Of a stretch of DNA of 64,000 nt, positions 48,276-56,782 are shown piece by piece; positions within the stretch are counted from its first letter, which is position 1, and each line of letters begins with the position of its first letter. The position numbers and the translations under genes were made by a program. The notes beneath the pieces were generated by a model. The model saw nothing but the letters and a program-made list of their open reading frames with translations, did no database searches and was not told where the DNA came from. Source of the DNA: an uncultured Bacteroidales bacterium (lineage in GTDB: Bacteria; Bacteroidota; Bacteroidia; Bacteroidales; UBA932); NCBI GenBank assembly GCA_945487035.1, contig CALYTI010000004.1:43882-107881 (forward strand), written 5' to 3'.

Positions 48276-49494
48276 TGGCTTCTTTGGTTTTTTCGAAATC
48301 AATAGCCTCTGCAAGAATGCTGACCGGGTTGAATACCGGAAGTCCGGTGGAGGCCTCAATCTGCCACTTGCAGGTCTCACAATCCGTCACGACAGCCTCA
48401 ACTCCGGCATTTCTGATATCATCAAAGAGAGGAGCGCCGACCTTTTGGGAGTACTCATAATTCTCCTTCTTGAAGCCGTAGGTTCCGGAAATGCCGCAGC
48501 AGTGCTGCTCCAGAAGCGTGAGTTGAAGTCCCGGAATCATCTGCAGCAGCTGAACCGAATATTGCTGCCAGCCCATTTTCTGCATATGGCAGGCCGTATG
48601 GTAGGCAAGCTTTCGGCTGTAATCCTCTTTGAATATGAGTTTCACCTTGCCATCCTCAATCTGGCGGTAGAGCCAGCGGGTGGCGAGCATAAGATTGCTT
48701 CTGATGTCAGAAGTCGGCAGTCCGAGCACGTGCTCGTATTCGTCACGAATGGTGAATGTGCAGGTCGAGGAGGTGGTAAGCACCGGCGTATCAGCTTTTC
48801 TTATGGAAGCGAGGTTGACCAGAGCTGACTTGCGGGCCTTCTCGCCCATTGCGTTTGCTATCATTGCGACTCCGCAGCAGCGCTCCTTTTCAAGCAGCAT
48901 CACGCCATAGCCGCAGGCGTTCATCAGCTTCACGAAGTCCTTGCCCAACTGAGGATAGTTGTAGTTCACATAACATCCGTGGAAATAGGTAACCTTGCGC
49001 GGATACGCATTCTGCTCATGAGCGTGGCGGCGCAGCCAGGAAGTGAACTTGCGGGATGAATATTTAGGGAAAGTGCGGTGCTTGCTGACTCCCAGCACCC
49101 CGTCCATTACAGACTTGGTGACTCCAAGCGAGAGCACACCGTTCACTATAGGAGCGAAAGGCGACGCCAGAGAGCCCACGAGGTCGGTGGAGGCAAGCGC
49201 AGTGTCGCGCATCTTATGCTCCGATTTGTAGTATTTGAGCTTGTTGACTGCGATGATATCGCCAATCTTCACGCCTGAAGGGCAGGCCACCTCGCAGCGC
49301 TTGCAGTTGAGGCAGTACTTCAGGGCGTTGTCGAAGAATGCAGGGTCCTTGAGACGGTAGCGTTCGCCGTCAGGGCCGGCCTGCTTAGGTCCGGGATAGA
49401 GGGGATTGACCTCCATCATAGGACATACCTCGGCGCATATATTGCATTTCTGGCAATTCTCGAACTCAGCTATGCTGATATTATTCTCCTGCAT
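48265..49494 (-). CDS. glpC: Anaerobic glycerol-3-phosphate dehydrogenase subunit C
   Basis: GlpC is the membrane-associated Fe-S subunit that passes electrons from GlpA/B to menaquinone. The 409-residue protein has two CxxCxxC...CP motifs (CQKCNICAEVCP near 14-25, CLNCKRCEVACP near 60) and two CCG domains (HGCYVNYNYP with KERCCGVAM; EQHCCGISGTYGF). Its start overlaps glpB by 25 bases. It is a full-length member of the family. Confidence 0.92.
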   Translation of the reverse strand: MQENNISIAEFENCQKCNICAEVCPMMEVNPLYPGPKQAGPDGERYRLKDPAFFDNALKYCLNCKRCEVACPSGVKIGDIIAVNKLKYYKSEHKMRDTALASTDLVGSLASPFAPIVNGVLSLGVTKSVMDGVLGVSKHRTFPKYSSRKFTSWLRRHAHEQNAYPRKVTYFHGCYVNYNYPQLGKDFVKLMNACGYGVMLLEKERCCGVAMIANAMGEKARKSALVNLASIRKADTPVLTTSSTCTFTIRDEYEHVLGLPTSDIRSNLMLATRWLYRQIEDGKVKLIFKEDYSRKLAYHTACHMQKMGWQQYSVQLLQMIPGLQLTLLEQHCCGISGTYGFKKENYEYSQKVGAPLFDDIRNAGVEAVVTDCETCKWQIEASTGLPVFNPVSILAEAIDFEKTKEANAQ

Positions 49495-50018
49495 ATCTCT
49501 TCAATATTATCCACACCGCCTGCGAGTATTTCGCCTGCGGCATAAAGGTTGACTATTGCTTTACCGTTTTTGAGAGGATGCCGGTCCTCATCCGTTATGA
49601 CTCCGAAGGACTCGAAAGGCTGGGGAGCGAAGAAATCCTCCACGCACCACTTGCTGCGGTCGGGCTCAAACTGCACATCAGTTCCGAAAACCGGCTCGCT
49701 GATGCCCTGCATATCGGACACAAGTCCTCGGGTGAAGAAGCGTCCGGCAGCCAGCACATAGACCGAAGCGACAAGCCTCTCATCGTCCAGATTGGCGGTA
49801 TGCACTGCCGCTACACTTCCGTCTTCCGCCCATTCTACCGAAGAGATGCGGTCTCCGAGGAGCAGCACACCTCCGGCTTTTGCAAAAGCGTTTCTGCCGC
49901 CTTCTCCCGAAAGGCGTCCTTCGGCCACGAGACAGCAGCTCTTCCCCGCCTGAAGGGCGGCCATTGCTATTTTTACGTCAGCGGAATCCCCGCCTGCTAT
50001 GATTACATCGTACTTCAT
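49470..50018 (-). CDS. glpB: Anaerobic glycerol-3-phosphate dehydrogenase subunit B, minimal form
   Basis: The product keeps the N-terminal dinucleotide-binding start (MKYDVIIAGGDSADVKIAMAALQAGKSCCLVAEG) and the C-terminal flavoprotein end (LYAAGEILAGGVDNIEEICRRIIS), but is only 182 residues, against about 420 in E. coli GlpB. The central region is missing in frame, and the first glycine motif reads GGDSAD instead of GGGxAG. Reading frame, overlaps and codon use are intact, so it looks like a functional reduced subunit rather than a pseudogene. Whether it still binds flavin is uncertain. Confidence 0.8.
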   Translation of the reverse strand: MKYDVIIAGGDSADVKIAMAALQAGKSCCLVAEGRLSGEGGRNAFAKAGGVLLLGDRISSVEWAEDGSVAAVHTANLDDERLVASVYVLAAGRFFTRGLVSDMQGISEPVFGTDVQFEPDRSKWCVEDFFAPQPFESFGVITDEDRHPLKNGKAIVNLYAAGEILAGGVDNIEEICRRIISA

Positions 50019-51568
50019 TTTCCGTACTCCTTTCTCATATGTTCAGCCTCCCTGAGCTGGTCGCCCCAGCAGACAGGCATTATTCCTTTCCATCTTTCCT
50101 GAATGAAATCCTTCAGCAGGGCGTCCGCCTTGTCCGGGGTGCCGAGTTCCTCGGCAAGGACTGCGGCGGCCTTGCGCAGGCAGAAGGTGCTCTGGCAGGT
50201 GCCCATCCCGACGCGTGTGCGCCGTCGGAGGTCATCCAAAGTCTTGACATTCAGCTCCTTCACTGCATAGGCAATCTCCGCACGGCTGACCTGTTCGCAC
50301 TCGCACACAAGCTCGGAACCCTTTCCTGAGAAGTCCATCTCTGCCACGCGTGTCCCCTGCCTGCCGAAGGCGGCCTCAACCACGACGCTGTGCGACGGCT
50401 TGCGCTTTTCCTTTTCGGAACCAGGCAGAGGCAGAACAGCCGTCTGGCAGGTCCTCTCGACTCCGAGCTTGCTGCAGAGCAGATCCGTCGTCTTTTCAGC
50501 CATAAGACGGTATGAGGTCAGTTTGCCTCCGGTTATGGTGATGAAGCCGAATATTCCATCCCTCTTGGAATGGTCCAGAAGCACTATTCCGCGGCTGACA
50601 TTGCGGCCGGAAGGGTCATCGTCCGATGCCACGAGCGGACGCACGCCCGCGTAGGCCCTGATGATACGTGTGGTGGCAAGGGAAGGCACGAGTTTGCAGC
50701 CTTCGCGCAGCAGCAGCTCCACTTCCTCCTTTGTAACCCTCATATCATCGCACTGGTCGAAAGGCACCTTGTCGGAGGTGGTACCGATTACGCTGACCAC
50801 ATCGCCCGGTACGAGGATATCCGCATTGGCCGGCTTGCGGCAGCGGTTCACCACCATATCGGCGACCCTGTGGCCGAAGACCAGCAGCGAGCCCTTGGCA
50901 GGCAGCATACCGATATGCGCACCAGCCATTTCAGCTATTCCGGCACCCCAGATGCCGGCTGCATTGACAGTGTAGTGCGATAAGACGCTCTTAACCTCGC
51001 CGGTGTAGATATTGCGGAGCTTTACACCCAGCACGGTGACGGTTTCCTTTATGAAATCGACAACCTCCCATCCGGTAAGCACGTCTGCTCCGTGCAGCTG
51101 CGCATCCAGGACATTGGCAGCAGTAAGCCTGAACGGGTCCACCGAGGCATCCGGCACCTTCACCGCGCCGATAATATCAGGGTTGATGGAAGGCTCAAGC
51201 CTGAGTGCCTCCTTGGGGTCAATGGCTTCGGCCTTGATTCCCGCCTTGGCGCAGCACTCGATAAATTTCTTCTGATAATCAAGGCCGTCCTCCGGAAGGC
51301 TTATGAAAAGGCCTCCTGTAGGCTCCACGCAATGGGACGCAACCTTGCGGAGAATCATATTTTCGACTATGCATTCGTTTGCCGATTCAGGATCGTTTAC
51401 GGCATAGCGCGCTCCGCTGTGAAGCAGTCCGTGATTGCGTCCGGAAGCTCCGGTCGCAATGTCGTGGCGTTCCACCAGCAGAGTCTTGAGACCGCGCAGT
51501 GCACAGTCTCTGGCGGTACCGGCGCCTGTGACGCCACCGCCTATAATCAAGACATCATATTCTTTCAT
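50015..51568 (-). CDS. glpA: Anaerobic glycerol-3-phosphate dehydrogenase subunit A
   Basis: GlpA is the FAD subunit that oxidises glycerol-3-phosphate to DHAP. The 517-residue protein begins with IIGGGVTGAGTARDCALRG and the family block ERHDIATGASGRNHGLLHSGARY, and ends with a BFD-like [2Fe-2S] domain (LVCECEQVSRAEIAYAV ... GMGTCQSTFCLRK, near 420-470). It is the first gene of the overlapping block glpA-glpB-glpC-GH26-manC. The -7 box TATATTTG at 51616-51609 lies 40 bases before the start. Confidence 0.93.
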   Translation of the reverse strand: MKEYDVLIIGGGVTGAGTARDCALRGLKTLLVERHDIATGASGRNHGLLHSGARYAVNDPESANECIVENMILRKVASHCVEPTGGLFISLPEDGLDYQKKFIECCAKAGIKAEAIDPKEALRLEPSINPDIIGAVKVPDASVDPFRLTAANVLDAQLHGADVLTGWEVVDFIKETVTVLGVKLRNIYTGEVKSVLSHYTVNAAGIWGAGIAEMAGAHIGMLPAKGSLLVFGHRVADMVVNRCRKPANADILVPGDVVSVIGTTSDKVPFDQCDDMRVTKEEVELLLREGCKLVPSLATTRIIRAYAGVRPLVASDDDPSGRNVSRGIVLLDHSKRDGIFGFITITGGKLTSYRLMAEKTTDLLCSKLGVERTCQTAVLPLPGSEKEKRKPSHSVVVEAAFGRQGTRVAEMDFSGKGSELVCECEQVSRAEIAYAVKELNVKTLDDLRRRTRVGMGTCQSTFCLRKAAAVLAEELGTPDKADALLKDFIQERWKGIMPVCWGDQLREAEHMRKEYGK

Positions 51569-51607
51569 AGATTTGAAGGCAAATCATTTCTAGTGTTCTG
51601 CAGTTAC

Positions 51608-51636
51608 GCAAATATACATACTTTTTGTATATTTGC
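51608..51636. promoter_or_regulatory. Palindromic divergent promoter pair (glpA / thioredoxin-like gene)
   Basis: GCAAATATAC (51608-51617) is the exact inverted repeat of GTATATTTGC (51627-51636). The arms contain the -7 boxes TATATTTG on the minus strand (51616-51609, for glpA) and on the plus strand (51628-51635). Because the boxes lie only 11 bases apart, each promoter's -33 region falls on or beyond the other's -7 box, so simultaneous use is unlikely. Confidence 0.7.
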
Positions 51637-51640
51637 TTGC

Positions 51641-52510
51641 GTGAAAAGAATTGGAATCTTATTACTGACCCTCACAAGCTTGTTTTTATGCAGTTGCGGT
51701 CGAGGGCAGGGTTACCGTAAATCTGCGGCGAACCCGCAAATGAATGCGCCCGTCAGTTTCAGGACGCCCCGGATTCCGGACATAATCAGCGATGAAGGGG
51801 ACCGTCTCGATTACCTTGTGGCCAACTGGTGGACCGGATGGAACCCGCAGATGGACAGCCTTGAGGCAGAGAAAGCCTTCGCAGAGTGGACTGCGCTAGC
51901 CCTGGAACTGCCTCTCGAAAATGCTTCAAAATCCTTGGTCAAGGGCATAGGGCGTGACTCGCTGCGGATTCTTTCTCTTGCGCAGAAATATCTCTATGAC
52001 CCCAACTCACCCTACAGGGACGAGGATATATATGGCCGCCTGGCTGCGCACTGCGGCCTTAGCTCCGAGGCTGCACTATGTTCCCTGAACCAGCGCGGCA
52101 GCGTGGCAGCGGACTTCGTCTATGAGGACGCGAGAGGACGCAGGCACACGCTTTACGGCACTCAGGCTCCGTACACGGTGCTTTTCTTCAGCAACCCCGG
52201 CTGCAGCGCCTGCAAGGAAATCATTGACGCGATGCAGACGGACCCTAAAGCCGGCTGGGCAGTGGAAAAAGGGCTGGTTGCGGTGGTCAATATCTATATT
52301 GACGAGGACCTTGAGGCCTGGAGGGAATATCTTCCGAACTACCCTGCAAAGTGGCATTGCGGCTTCGACCCGCTTTTCACTTTAAGAGACGACAATACCT
52401 ATCATATCAGGGCCATCCCTTCCGTCTATCTGCTTGACGGAAGCAAGAGAGTACTGCTCAAGGATGCGCCTGTACAGAGACTGTTGGACCTTTTGAACAG
52501 AATGTTATGA
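51641..52510 (+). CDS. Thioredoxin-like lipoprotein (DUF5106-type)
   Basis: A 289-residue envelope protein. The best start is the GTG at 51641, which gives a lipoprotein signal (VKRIGILLLTLTSLFLCSC, Cys19); no ATG fits. The N-terminal half is helical (LDYLVANWWTGWNPQMDSLEAE), and the C-terminal half is a thioredoxin fold with the redox motif in SNPGCSACKEI (CSAC near 190) and the cis-Pro in IRAIPSVYLLDG. A role in disulfide reduction or cytochrome/protein maturation is possible. The -7 box lies five bases before the GTG, so the mRNA may be leaderless. Confidence 0.8.
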   Translation: MKRIGILLLTLTSLFLCSCGRGQGYRKSAANPQMNAPVSFRTPRIPDIISDEGDRLDYLVANWWTGWNPQMDSLEAEKAFAEWTALALELPLENASKSLVKGIGRDSLRILSLAQKYLYDPNSPYRDEDIYGRLAAHCGLSSEAALCSLNQRGSVAADFVYEDARGRRHTLYGTQAPYTVLFFSNPGCSACKEIIDAMQTDPKAGWAVEKGLVAVVNIYIDEDLEAWREYLPNYPAKWHCGFDPLFTLRDDNTYHIRAIPSVYLLDGSKRVLLKDAPVQRLLDLLNRML

Positions 52511-52908
52511 TTCCCTACGTACACGAAGTCAAGTATTATGAATGCGACAGGATGGGCGTGACCCACCATTCCAATTATATCCGCATAATGGAGGAGGCTC
52601 GCGTCTATGTCCAGGACCAGCTGGGCTACGGATTCGAGAAAATGGAAGCGGAGGGAGTGGTATCTCCCGTAACTGCTCTCAGCTGCGAATTCAAGAAGAC
52701 CACTACTTTCAAAGACCGGATTGAGGTGAATCTCAAAGTCAAGGAGATGTCCCCACTCAAAATCACTTTCTCCTATATTATGAAGGTCGGGGAGGCCATC
52801 GTTTTCAAGGGCACTTCCACCCATTGTTTCATAGACACAGCAACAGGCAGGCCTGTGGTTATGCAGGAAAGGTGGCCGGAGCTGTTCGCAAAACTTCAGG
52901 AGCTATGA
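52507..52908 (+). CDS. YbgC-family acyl-CoA thioesterase
   Basis: A 133-residue single-domain hotdog-fold protein. The start VHEVKYYECDRMGVTHHSNYIRIMEEAR carries the family's catalytic Asp (in ECDRMGV) and the HHSNY motif. Such enzymes hydrolyse short or aromatic acyl-CoA esters in the cytoplasm. It overlaps the thioredoxin-like gene by four bases and the radical SAM gene by ATGA, so it belongs to the same transcript. Confidence 0.88.
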   Translation: MIPYVHEVKYYECDRMGVTHHSNYIRIMEEARVYVQDQLGYGFEKMEAEGVVSPVTALSCEFKKTTTFKDRIEVNLKVKEMSPLKITFSYIMKVGEAIVFKGTSTHCFIDTATGRPVVMQERWPELFAKLQEL

Positions 52909-53666
52909 TGAGGGAAGAGACGGTATTCGGCCCGATATTCAGCCGCAGGCTGGGAAACTCATTGGGTATCAACCTTTTGCCCACCAAGGGAAAGATATGC
53001 AACTTCGACTGCATCTACTGCGAATGCGGCTGGAACGCCGACGGGCGGGACGACAGGACGCTGCCTTCTGCAGCCCGGGTGCGCTCCTGCCTTGAGGACA
53101 AGCTTGCGCAGCTTATGCTCGATGAGGTCAGGGTGGATTCCATTACCTTTTCAGGAGATGGGGAGCCTACGCTCAACCCTGAGTTCCCGCGCATTATAGA
53201 TGACACACTGCGCCTGCGCGATACATATTTCCCGAAGGCAAAGGTTTCGGTGCTGTCCAATGCTACGCGTGTTCATATTCCCGAAGTGCTGGCTGCACTT
53301 CGGAAGGTGGACAACCCTATTATGAAAATCGATGCGCCGACCGACGAACTGGCGTCGCTCATCAACAAGCCCGCACCCGGCTACAGCGTGAGGGCGACGG
53401 TTGAGGCCCTGAAGGGCTTCGGAGGCGATTTCGTTCTGCAGACTATGTTTCTGCGCAGCCCCCGGTTCGACTCCTCCTCCCCCGAGGTGCTCACAGGGTG
53501 GATGGAGATAGTTCGCGAACTGCGCCCGAGGGAGATTATGGTCTATACCATAGACCGCCCTACCCCTCAGCAGGGGCTTGAGGCCTTCAGCGAGCAGCAG
53601 ATGCGCGAGCTCGTAAGGCCGCTGCTGGACGAAGGATTCAATATTCAAATAAAAGGCAAGAAATGA
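52905..53666 (+). CDS. Radical SAM protein
   Basis: A 253-residue radical-SAM protein with the cluster motif CNFDCIYC (CxxxCxxC, near residue 32) and the SAM-binding FSGDGEPTLNPEF (near 83). It resembles the group of small radical SAM proteins with an N-terminal FGPIFSRRLGNSLGINLLP, related in appearance to molybdenum- or wybutosine-type enzymes but without their extra clusters. The reaction is unknown. Two ATGs in tandem (52905, 52908) could start it; the first overlaps the thioesterase stop. It is followed by the deaminase gene with a four-base overlap. Confidence 0.85.
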   Translation: MMREETVFGPIFSRRLGNSLGINLLPTKGKICNFDCIYCECGWNADGRDDRTLPSAARVRSCLEDKLAQLMLDEVRVDSITFSGDGEPTLNPEFPRIIDDTLRLRDTYFPKAKVSVLSNATRVHIPEVLAALRKVDNPIMKIDAPTDELASLINKPAPGYSVRATVEALKGFGGDFVLQTMFLRSPRFDSSSPEVLTGWMEIVRELRPREIMVYTIDRPTPQQGLEAFSEQQMRELVRPLLDEGFNIQIKGKK

Positions 53667-54841
53667 AAACACTCCTCAGAGGCATCCAGCTCAATGGAAA
53701 GCCGACCAACATCCTGATCAACGGCAACCGCTTCGAGTCGGTGAATGCGCCGGACAATGCTTATGCCAATACCGCCATCGAGTGCCACCGCTACGCCATT
53801 CTTCCAGCGTTTTATAATGCCCACAACCACGCAGCGATGACCATACTTCGCGGCTACGCGGACGATATGCCGCTGCAGACCTGGCTGGAGGACCATATCT
53901 GGCCGAAGGAAAGGGCTATGGGCCGCGCTGAGGTTTATGAGGGCAGCGTGATGGCCATCAATGAGATGATTTCCAGCGGAACGGTCTTCTTCAACGATAT
54001 GTATTTCTCCATGAGCCGCACCGCTACGGCAGTGCGCGAGGCGGGCATCAGGGCTGCCATCGGGGTGACCTATATGGACAGCTACTCGGACAAGATGAAG
54101 GCGAGTAAGGAAGAGCGCATCTGCAACTGGATGGAGGATCAGGACTCAATGATTCAGATTACTGCAGCCCCTCACGCGGTATATACCGTTTCGGGAGAGA
54201 ATCTGCAGAAGCTCTACCGGCTCGCGCGCGACCACGGAAGGCGATTCCATATCCACGTATCCGAGACCAGGAAGGAGGTAGAGGATTGCATGAAAGCCTT
54301 CGGAATGACGCCGGTGCGCTATCTTGACAAGCTCGGCGTGCTGGGGCCGGATGTGATTGCTGCGCACTGCGTGCACGTGGACAGGGAGGAATGGGATATT
54401 CTGGCGGAGCGTGGGGTGACGGTGGTTCATTGCCCTTGCTCCAATATGAAGCTCGGTAGCGGGCGCTTCCCTTACGAAATGGCCATTGAGAGCGGCGTGC
54501 GCGTTACTCTCGGCACCGACGGATGCTCATCCAACAACAATCTGGATATGAGGGAGGAGATGAAGTTCGCGGCCCTGCTGGCAAAGCTCAACGGCGACAC
54601 TTCCCTGCTGTCAGCTCCGGAGGTGCTCAAATGGGCTACGGTCAACGGCGCGGAGGCTTTCGGCATCGATGCGGGTGTGATTGCGGACGGCAAGCTTGCG
54701 GATGCGATTATCGTTGACCTGGCATCCCCGCGTATGCGTCCTTGCTACAATCTGATTTCCAACTGGGTATATGCCGCCGACTCCTCCTGCATCAGGATGG
54801 TGCTGTGCAACGGCAAGATTATCCTCGACAAAAGGTCTTAG
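53663..54841 (+). CDS. mtaD: Amidohydrolase, MTA/SAH deaminase type
   Basis: This 392-residue metal-dependent hydrolase belongs to the group that deaminates 5'-methylthioadenosine and S-adenosylhomocysteine. The metal ligands are visible in FYNAHNHAAM (near 50), HIHVSETRKE (near 195), the His of VIAAHCVHVD (near 232) and the Asp of LGTDGCSSNNNLDM (near 282). SAM-derived MTA or SAH recycling would fit the preceding radical-SAM gene. Other TrzN-type aminohydrolase substrates (such as guanine-like compounds) cannot be excluded. It converges on thiL with a four-base overlap. Confidence 0.82.
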   Translation: MKTLLRGIQLNGKPTNILINGNRFESVNAPDNAYANTAIECHRYAILPAFYNAHNHAAMTILRGYADDMPLQTWLEDHIWPKERAMGRAEVYEGSVMAINEMISSGTVFFNDMYFSMSRTATAVREAGIRAAIGVTYMDSYSDKMKASKEERICNWMEDQDSMIQITAAPHAVYTVSGENLQKLYRLARDHGRRFHIHVSETRKEVEDCMKAFGMTPVRYLDKLGVLGPDVIAAHCVHVDREEWDILAERGVTVVHCPCSNMKLGSGRFPYEMAIESGVRVTLGTDGCSSNNNLDMREEMKFAALLAKLNGDTSLLSAPEVLKWATVNGAEAFGIDAGVIADGKLADAIIVDLASPRMRPCYNLISNWVYAADSSCIRMVLCNGKIILDKRS

Positions 54842-55800
54842 AAGTGTTTGTATCCCATATAATCCCGGCTGCCGCCTTCCCAGGTGACGGTCGGGTTTGC
54901 CGTTATTTCGCCTATGACGGTATAAGGGATGTCGGGGGTTTCCTGCGGGTCCATAGTGAAGAGCAGTTCGTAGTCTTCCCCACCGCTGAGTGCGAGTTCC
55001 TTGGGGTCCCAGCCCTTTTCGCTGCAAAGGGCCTGCAATTCTTTGGAAATCGGGAGCTTGCCGGTGTCTATTCTTGCGCCTACCCCGCTTTCATCGAGTA
55101 TGTGGCGAAGGTCTGAGCCTACCCCGTCGGATATGTCCATCATTGCGTGGACGCCGGGCAGGCAGCTGAGGGCAAGGCCTTCTTCCACGCGGGGGGTCGG
55201 GGTGTAATGTCTGTCCATAAGGCGCGGCGCGGCCCCTTTCAGACCGCTGAGGATGAGCTTGAGGCCGGCAGCGGAGTCGCCGAGCGTGCCGGTTACGCAG
55301 ACCAGGTCACCGGACCGCGCCGCGCTTCTCAGTTTGGCTTTTCCACGCGGGCAAGTGCCGAGTACGGTGACATTTATGCAAATACGGTCCGGGGAGCAGG
55401 TGGTGTCGCCGCCAAGAAGGGCGGCGCCGTATTTTTCGGAAATCCCGTTGTAGCCTTCCATAAATTCCTGCATCCATTGTTCGGGCAGGGTTTTGGGAAG
55501 TGCGAGGGAGAGGAAGGTGGCGATGGGCTTGCCGCCCATTGCGGCTATATCGGAGATATTGACCGCAGCGGATTTCCAGCCGAGCTGCCGAGGGGATATG
55601 TCTTCCATCAGGAAATGGGTGCCCTCTACGAGCATATCCGTACTTACCAGAAGGTCTGAGGCGGGGGCGCCGCCCGTTTCGGGGCTGAGAGGGATGACCG
55701 CACAATCATCCCCAATCCCCACCCAGGACGGGTCCGGGACGCTTGTCATTTTGCGTATCCTGTCGATGAGGCCGAATTCTCCGAGCTGCTGCATTTTCAT
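54838..55800 (-). CDS. thiL: Thiamine-monophosphate kinase
   Basis: ThiL phosphorylates thiamine monophosphate to the active cofactor TPP. The 320-residue protein has the conserved N-terminus QQLGEFGLIDRI, the metal-binding VGIGDDCAVI (near 26), LVSTDMLVEGTHF (near 48), the SDIAAMG helix and MDISDGVGSDLRHI (near 215). The ATG at 55800 lies five bases after a TATCTTTG box. No TPP riboswitch is visible upstream, and no other thi genes are nearby. Confidence 0.93.
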   Translation of the reverse strand: MKMQQLGEFGLIDRIRKMTSVPDPSWVGIGDDCAVIPLSPETGGAPASDLLVSTDMLVEGTHFLMEDISPRQLGWKSAAVNISDIAAMGGKPIATFLSLALPKTLPEQWMQEFMEGYNGISEKYGAALLGGDTTCSPDRICINVTVLGTCPRGKAKLRSAARSGDLVCVTGTLGDSAAGLKLILSGLKGAAPRLMDRHYTPTPRVEEGLALSCLPGVHAMMDISDGVGSDLRHILDESGVGARIDTGKLPISKELQALCSEKGWDPKELALSGGEDYELLFTMDPQETPDIPYTVIGEITANPTVTWEGGSRDYMGYKHF

Positions 55801-55805
55801 ATCTG

Positions 55806-55813
55806 CAAAGATA
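55806..55813 (-). promoter_or_regulatory. -7 element (TATCTTTG) of thiL, five bases from the ATG
   Basis: TATCTTTG on the minus strand (55813-55806) fits TAnnTTTG, and five bases separate it from the thiL start. The spacing equals that at cyuA and the thioredoxin-like gene, again pointing to a leaderless message. Confidence 0.5.
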
Positions 55814-55895
55814 TCCGTTTTTCTTGGAAATGGGGTTGCAATTCTGTTGAAAATCCCTAACTTCGCGTTGGTACATATTAAATCGCACAGGCATT

Positions 55896-56717
55896 ATGGC
55901 ACAATTTACTGAAAAACAACAACTTGCAATTCTGAAAATCGCCCGGGACATTGTCTGGAGGGATGGTGAGTTTACAGAAGAGGAACTCGGGACCATTCTC
56001 AAAAAAGCGTCAAAATGGGGACTTGATTCTGTAGATGAGTTCAAAGAAATGTGGGACCAGACTTCTGCCCTGTCGTTTTTGAGAGCCGCTGCCATTATCG
56101 AAGAATTCGACGAGCAGCAAAAACGCATTGCAAGCGCCTTTTTCCTCTCCCTTGTTGCCGACAATGGAATCGAGGCTGAAGAGCAGTCCCTTTACGAGAC
56201 TGTCCGTGATGCCTGCAGGCTTCCTGCCCTCTCACTGAACGAAGCCATTGATATAGACGATGCAGACAACGATGCAGGCCAGATGCGAAGAATCAGCTTC
56301 AACGGAGGATACTATGAAGGAGAGACGAAAAACGGACTGTATCAAGGCAAAGGCCGTATGGTTTGGGACAACGGGCAATCATTCGAAGGAGATTTCGAAA
56401 ACGGAAAACGAGTTTGCGGCACCTACTCCTGGCCGAACGGAGAGAAATACACGGGACATTTCAGGGATGGCAAGAGGAACGGTTTCGGCAAGTACTATTA
56501 TGCAAATGGAGATATTTATGAAGGTCTTTGGCTTGACGGCCTGAAGCACGGATTCGGCATTTACAGTTACTGCTCAGGTTTTTACGACCTTGGAGAATAC
56601 AGGCACGACAAACAGCACGGAAGTGTTTTATGGGTGAGTACAGATCAGAAGACTTACAAGGTCCGGCATTACTCCGAAGGCACTCTGGTGAGTGAAAATG
56701 TATATTCTTTCGAGTAA
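55896..56717 (+). CDS. TerB-like / MORN-repeat protein
   Basis: A 273-residue cytoplasmic protein (no signal peptide). The N-terminal 105 residues (MAQFTEKQQLAILKIARDIVW ... FLSLVADNGIEAEEQSLYETV) are helical and resemble a TerB/DjlA-type tellurite-resistance domain. About five MORN repeats follow (YYEGETKNGLYQGKGRM, SFEGDFENGKRVCGTY, KYTGHFRDGKRNGFGKY, IYEGLWLDGLKHGFGIY and a degenerate fifth). MORN repeats often bind lipids or proteins. The combination is uncommon and no function can be assigned. It is a single-gene unit divergent from thiL. Confidence 0.75.
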   Translation: MAQFTEKQQLAILKIARDIVWRDGEFTEEELGTILKKASKWGLDSVDEFKEMWDQTSALSFLRAAAIIEEFDEQQKRIASAFFLSLVADNGIEAEEQSLYETVRDACRLPALSLNEAIDIDDADNDAGQMRRISFNGGYYEGETKNGLYQGKGRMVWDNGQSFEGDFENGKRVCGTYSWPNGEKYTGHFRDGKRNGFGKYYYANGDIYEGLWLDGLKHGFGIYSYCSGFYDLGEYRHDKQHGSVLWVSTDQKTYKVRHYSEGTLVSENVYSFE

Positions 56718-56741
56718 TTCTTAGTTTTTATAGGAAAAAGA

Positions 56742-56772
56742 TTTGCGAAGTTCAAAAAAAACACTACCTTTG
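56742..56772 (+). promoter_or_regulatory. Textbook Bacteroidetes promoter of tRNA-Phe
   Basis: TTTG (56742-56745), exactly 19 bases, then TACCTTTG (56765-56772). The tRNA begins 11 bases further on. The layout is identical to that of the tRNA-Lys promoter. Confidence 0.85.
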
Positions 56773-56782
56773 CATTCCCAAC

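Noticed and set aside
54838..55895. TPP riboswitch near thiL
   Set aside because: The start codon lies five bases after the -7 box, leaving no room for a leader, and no THI-box words are present.
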